Assembly: GCA_020025755.1 (NCBI GenBank)
Contig: JAHHRO010000060.1
Location: 1-9,233, forward strand
Direction: 5' to 3'
From: Butyricicoccus sp.
Lineage (GTDB): Bacteria; Bacillota; Clostridia; Oscillospirales; Butyricicoccaceae
Length of the DNA stretch: 9,233 nucleotides
Shown here piece by piece: positions 5,895 through 9,233 of this stretch (positions within the stretch are counted from its first letter, which is position 1; every line of letters begins with the position of its first letter). The notes under the pieces were generated by a model. It was not told where the DNA came from, did not search any database, and saw only the letters and a program-made list of their open reading frames with translations. The position numbers and the translations under genes are program-made.

Positions 5895-6328
5895 CTTTTC
5901 TTCTCCAGATTCTCGATCAGGGTCTCCAGATGAACCTTGAGCTGTGCCGCACACGCTTCATAGGTCTCCAGCGTACCGCCGAACGGATCGGCAACATCCT
6001 CCCCTGCAAGCGTGAACACCTTATCCTCCGCCCACGGAAAGGCTTCCATCAGGCGGTCATAGTGCGCCGCCGTCATGCATACCAAATACTTTGCCTGCCG
6101 TGCGATCTCAGCGGTAAGCTGTCTTGCCTGATGCGTCGTCAGATCCGCACCATATCCCTTTGCCGCCAGCACTGCGTTTTCCGATGCCGGCATCCCATCG
6201 CAGGCAAACAGTCCGGCAGACTGGGCGCACAGTCCGGTGCGCGTCTCACCATCCAGCGCACGGAAGATGCCCTCTGCCATCGGACTGCGGCAGGTGTTGC
6301 CCGTACAAACAAAAACGATCTGTTCCAT
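5891..6328 (-). CDS. ywlE: Low-molecular-weight phosphatase, probable protein-arginine phosphatase YwlE type
   Basis: This 145-residue protein has the low-molecular-weight phosphatase fold. The P-loop is CTGNTCRS (C8 nucleophile, R14), and the general acid is D114 in ADPFGG. Residue 12 is Thr. In characterised members, Thr here (Thr11 of B. subtilis YwlE) favours phosphoarginine, while Ile favours phosphotyrosine. DPFGG followed by an ETY segment also resembles YwlE. YwlE reverses McsB arginine phosphorylation of stress-damaged or regulatory proteins; no McsB gene is in the window. I chose the start at 6328 because GAAGGA (complement of 6335-6340) is 6 bases upstream. The upstream ATG at 6349 would overlap the polA stop as ATGA but has no visible ribosome site, and would add seven residues before the usual N terminus. 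The gene sits between polA and rimI. Confidence 0.85.
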   Translation of the reverse strand: MEQIVFVCTGNTCRSPMAEGIFRALDGETRTGLCAQSAGLFACDGMPASENAVLAAKGYGADLTTHQARQLTAEIARQAKYLVCMTAAHYDRLMEAFPWAEDKVFTLAGEDVADPFGGTLETYEACAAQLKVHLETLIENLEKKR

Positions 6329-6345
6329 TGTCATTCCTTCTTTAC

Positions 6346-8973
6346 TCATTTGGTTTCATACCAGCTATGCCCAATCTTTGCCTCTGCCACGAGCGGAACG
6401 CGCAGTTCGACTGCATGCTCCATTTCCTCGCGCAGCATGGCGGAAACCTGCTCCGCCTCCGTCTCGGGCACTTCCAAAATCAGTTCATCGTGCACCTGCA
6501 AAATCAGACGCGCCGCACTTCCCTCTTTTTTGAGCCGATCGCTGACACGCAGCATAGCGATCTTTATGATATCCGCCGCCGTTCCCTGAATCGGTGTATT
6601 CATTGCCGCACGTTCACCAAAGGAGCGGAGATTGAAATTCTTGGAACTCAGCTCTGGAATGGCGCGGCGGCGGCCAAACAGCGTCTCTACATAGCCCTGC
6701 TCACGCGCAGTCTGCTTGATGGATTCCATATAATGATGCACCCCGGGGTAGGTATCCAGATAGCTTTGGATAAAGGCGGCAGCTTCCTTTCGGCTGACCC
6801 CGATATCCTGCGCCAATGAGAAATCCGAAATGCCGTATACGATGCCGAAATTGACCGCCTTACAGCTGGAACGCATCTGTACGGTCACTTCATCCACCGG
6901 CACGCCATACACCTTTGCCGCGGTCGTTGCATGGATGTCCTGTCCGGAACGAAACGCCTCGATCATGGTCTCGTCCTCTGCGATATGCGCCAGCACACGC
7001 AGTTCGATCTGCGAATAGTCTGCATCCACAAGCACCTTTCCCTGCTCTGCAATGAACATGCGACGCAGTTCACGTCCGAGTTCCGTGCGCACTGGAATAT
7101 TTTGCAGATTGGGATCGACCGAGGAAAGACGACCAGTCGCGGTGACGGTCTGCTGAAAATGAGAATGAATCCTGCCGTCTGGTGCAATCACCTTGAGGAG
7201 TCCATCAACATACGTGCTCTTTAATTTTGTAAGCTGCCTATATTGAAGTATCGCCTGCACGATTGGGTGATAGCCTGCCAGCTTTTCCAGCACCTCGGCA
7301 TTGGTCGAATAGCCGCTCTTGGTCTTTTTCTGCACAGGCAGTTCCAGTTCGTCAAACAGGACGACCCCCAACTGCTTGGAGGACTGGATATTGAAGGCAT
7401 GTCCAGCCGCTTCATAGATCTCCTCGGTCAATGCTTGGATCTGTGTATCCAACTGTTCTCCAAACAGACGCAGCTGTTCCGCATCCGCCTTGCACCCAAC
7501 ATCCTGCATTTCTGCAAGCACTGCCATGAGCGGCATTTCCATCTCAAAAAACAGGGTATCCATTTTTTGCAGTTTCAGCTGCTCCGCTGCTTCCGCATAG
7601 ATTTTCTGAACTGCCTGCACACAAACTGCCATCATTTCCAGTGCGTCCTGTCTGCCGCCCAGCGGAGAAAAGGCATCATCCGAAGTAAGATTCGTCTTGG
7701 GCAGTTCCTGATTGAGATATGCCAGTGCTACGCGCTCCAGATCGTATGCCGATTCGGTCGGATTCAGCAGATATGCGGCAATGCCAGTGTCAAACCATAC
7801 ACCCTGTGCCGCATGACCAGAAGCGAGTAGTTCCGTGTAAACCGGCTTTGCATCGTGCATCACAAGGCGCACCCTGCCGCTGAACAGACTGCCGGTGACT
7901 TGGTCAAAATCCTCCGCAGAAAAGGCATCGGCGCATAAGATGGATACCGTATCCGCATGAATGAGCGCAAATGCCGCAAGCCCAGGCGCGGCAAACAGCG
8001 GCACATAGTCTGCCTGCTCCAACTGTGCAAACAGCTCCATTGCCTTGCTGATATCCGTGATCTCCTCGTGCGGCAGCTGTTCCACCGTTTCCGGTACGCC
8101 TGTTTGACTGATGCCAAGACGGGTCAGGAAGGTCTTGAATTCCAGACGGGTCAGCAGGCTGTACAGTGCTTCTTCGTCTATAAACGCTTCCGGCAATGCC
8201 TTCATGTCGATCGGGAGCGGTGCATCGCGGCAGATGGTGGCAAGCCAGTAACTGTCCTTTGCCGCCTGCTCGCCGTCTACCAGCTTATTGTGCAATCCCT
8301 TCTTGATTTCGGGCGCGTCCAGATTGGCGTATACACCTTCCAACGTGCCGAACTGATGGAGCAGATTGAGGGCGGTTTTTTCGCCCACGCCCGGTACGCC
8401 CGAAATATTATCCGAGCTGTCGCCCATAAGTGCCTTGAGGTCGATCAGGCGGATCGGATCGAAGCCGTATTCTTCCTTGAATGCTTCGGGTGTAATATCA
8501 CGGCTGGTGTCCTGTCCGCCCTTAGAGGAAACCAAGCGCACGGTTGTCTTGTCGCTGACCAGCTGCAAGCTGTCACGGTCTCCTGTGACAATCAAACAAC
8601 TGTCGCCCTGTTCCTCCGCCTTGCGGCTGATCGTTCCAATAAGGTCATCCGCCTCAAATCCGGCAAGCTCACAGCGAATGAGCCCCATTGCGTCCAGCAC
8701 TTCTTTGAGTATGGGCATCTGTGCCGCAAGCTCATCTGGCATCCCCTTTCGAGTTGCCTTGTAGCTGTCAAATTTTTCATGACGGAAAGTTTTCGCTTTC
8801 ACATCAAAACAAACGATCACGCGGTCTGGTGTCTGCTCGTCCTGCAAGCGGAACAGAGTGGATAAAAAACCGTAAATTGCGTTTGTCGGCAAGCCCTCGT
8901 GGTTGGTCAGCATACGCACACCATAAAAAGCGCGGTTTATGATGCTGTTGCCATCTATTACCATAATTTTCAT
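6346..8973 (-). CDS. polA: DNA polymerase I with 5'-3' exonuclease, proofreading site degenerate
   Basis: This 875-residue PolA fills gaps and removes RNA primers in replication and repair. Residues 1-290 form the 5'-3' exonuclease: D7, FDVKAKTFRHE (56-66), EADD (107-110), GDRDS (131-135) and GDSSDN (184-189) supply the metal-binding acids. Residues about 300-475 correspond to the 3'-5' exonuclease domain, but the first motif has no DxE (YVPLFAAPG) and the YxxxD motif is absent, so proofreading is probably lost. Residues about 480-875 are the polymerase: motif A DYSQIE (D652), O-helix RSSCKAVNFGIVYG (701-714, with F709 where E. coli has F762), and motif C VHDE (D829). GGAGGG (complement of 8981-8986) is 7 bases upstream of the chosen ATG. 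An in-frame extension to 9021 would add 16 residues before the conserved MKIMVIDGNS and is rejected. It is the first gene of its operon. Confidence 0.97.
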   Translation of the reverse strand: MKIMVIDGNSIINRAFYGVRMLTNHEGLPTNAIYGFLSTLFRLQDEQTPDRVIVCFDVKAKTFRHEKFDSYKATRKGMPDELAAQMPILKEVLDAMGLIRCELAGFEADDLIGTISRKAEEQGDSCLIVTGDRDSLQLVSDKTTVRLVSSKGGQDTSRDITPEAFKEEYGFDPIRLIDLKALMGDSSDNISGVPGVGEKTALNLLHQFGTLEGVYANLDAPEIKKGLHNKLVDGEQAAKDSYWLATICRDAPLPIDMKALPEAFIDEEALYSLLTRLEFKTFLTRLGISQTGVPETVEQLPHEEITDISKAMELFAQLEQADYVPLFAAPGLAAFALIHADTVSILCADAFSAEDFDQVTGSLFSGRVRLVMHDAKPVYTELLASGHAAQGVWFDTGIAAYLLNPTESAYDLERVALAYLNQELPKTNLTSDDAFSPLGGRQDALEMMAVCVQAVQKIYAEAAEQLKLQKMDTLFFEMEMPLMAVLAEMQDVGCKADAEQLRLFGEQLDTQIQALTEEIYEAAGHAFNIQSSKQLGVVLFDELELPVQKKTKSGYSTNAEVLEKLAGYHPIVQAILQYRQLTKLKSTYVDGLLKVIAPDGRIHSHFQQTVTATGRLSSVDPNLQNIPVRTELGRELRRMFIAEQGKVLVDADYSQIELRVLAHIAEDETMIEAFRSGQDIHATTAAKVYGVPVDEVTVQMRSSCKAVNFGIVYGISDFSLAQDIGVSRKEAAAFIQSYLDTYPGVHHYMESIKQTAREQGYVETLFGRRRAIPELSSKNFNLRSFGERAAMNTPIQGTAADIIKIAMLRVSDRLKKEGSAARLILQVHDELILEVPETEAEQVSAMLREEMEHAVELRVPLVAEAKIGHSWYETK

Positions 8974-9009
8974 TGGAGAACCCTCCATAACTTTCATTGA
9001 TTCTATCCT

Positions 9010-9038
9010 ATTATACGGCAAATTTTGTTGTATTACCA
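9010..9038 (-). promoter_or_regulatory. Probable polA operon promoter
   Basis: On the minus strand a perfect -10, TATAAT (complement of 9010-9015), is preceded at 17 bases by TGGTAA (complement of 9033-9038), which matches the -35 consensus at only 3 of 6. Transcription would start near 9003, giving a leader of about 30 bases that contains the polA ribosome site. Confidence 0.6.
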
Positions 9039-9088
9039 GTGGATATCAATATTGGGGACAGGTTAAAATCTTTCGAACGACGGTCGGA

Positions 9089-9171
9089 GTTTATGTTCGC
9101 ACATACTGCGGAGTGTTTGAAACATCTATAGGAGTTTCATTTCTGATAAATAGGTTTGCTTCAAAGCAAAG
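9089..9171 (+). repeat. Right copy of the inverted 82-83-base noncoding repeat
   Basis: This is the plus-strand partner of the left-edge repeat and is inverted relative to it. It has the conserved blocks GTTTATGTT, CTGNGGAG, TAGGA, TTTCATTTCTG and TTCAAAGCAAA. Its own dyads are TTCGCA (9096-9101) with TGCGGA (9107-9112), closed by a 5-base loop with one G-T pair, and TTTGCT (9155-9160) with AGCAAA (9165-9170) around TCAA. It lies 116 bases upstream of polA with the GTTTATG end facing the gene, the same polarity as the left copy has toward its neighbour. Confidence 0.75.
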
Positions 9172-9233
9172 AGTAACGTGTCGCGCCGGCGACGGCGGCC
9201 AAAGGATAGGACACCTTACGGTTTCCTTTTCCT
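9172..9233. other. GC-rich edge sequence without a recognisable gene
   Basis: After the right repeat the composition shifts to GC-rich (CGCGCCGGCGACGGCGGCC around 9182-9200) and then to a pyrimidine-rich tail ending TTTCCTTTTCCT. GTCGC (9180-9184) and GCGAC (9189-9193) form a short dyad around GCCG. A plus-strand frame is open from about 9062 to the edge and a minus-strand frame from the edge to about 9094, but neither has a start or ribosome site. It may be part of a longer repeat cut by the window; no identity is assigned. Confidence 0.35.

Noticed and set aside
6329..6349. Phosphatase start at 6349 overlapping the polA stop (ATGA)
   Set aside because: No ribosome site is seen before it, whereas the ATG at 6328 has GAAGGA 6 bases upstream and gives the usual family N terminus. 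Translational coupling from polA keeps it possible.
7957..8865. 302-codon open frame on the plus strand, antisense to polA
   Set aside because: It is fully contained in polA, where the opposite frame has intact exonuclease motifs. It has no ribosome site or recognisable domain.
1..9233. CRISPR array, tRNA, rRNA, prophage or transposase gene
   Set aside because: No regularly spaced repeats, cloverleaf-like segments or recombinase/transposase motifs were seen on either strand.

Overview
The window is a compact chromosomal segment of a low-to-mid GC Firmicute. The likely group is an anaerobic Clostridia/Oscillospirales-type gut bacterium. This rests on the strong AGGAGG-type ribosome binding sites, a Rex redox repressor encoded with an aconitase and an isocitrate dehydrogenase, a YwlE-type low-molecular-weight phosphatase, and a PolA whose proofreading residues are lost. 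The genus cannot be fixed from the sequence alone. Seven of the eight genes lie on the minus strand.

Read along the minus strand from the right edge, the first block is polA - ywlE-like phosphatase - rimI - tsaD (8973 down to 4403). A TATAAT-type promoter precedes polA. The junctions are very tight: phosphatase and rimI overlap by 4 bases (ATGA), rimI and tsaD are 1 base apart, and polA ends 17 bases before the preferred phosphatase start. The block joins DNA repair/replication, probable protein dephosphorylation, ribosomal protein acetylation and tRNA t6A synthesis, all growth-linked functions. No intrinsic terminator is visible after tsaD.

The second block is acn - icd-like - rex (4179 down to 419). 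Aconitase and the dehydrogenase form the oxidative arm from citrate to 2-oxoglutarate, and Rex senses NADH/NAD+. A near-consensus Rex operator (4324-4341) lies within the acn promoter region. The cluster therefore looks like a self-contained feedback unit, in which high NADH releases Rex and changes expression of the NADH-producing arm and of rex itself. A strong bidirectional terminator (380-415) closes the block. It also serves a convergent small plus-strand gene of 57 codons (156-329) of unknown function.

The least ordinary structure is at the two edges. An 82-83 base sequence occurs at 9-90 and, in inverted orientation, at 9089-9171, with about 81% identity by hand alignment. Both copies sit just upstream of a gene and present the same end to it. 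The substitutions do not follow a codon pattern, so this looks like a noncoding dispersed repeat or RNA element. A GC-rich stretch with short dyads follows the right-hand copy to the window edge.
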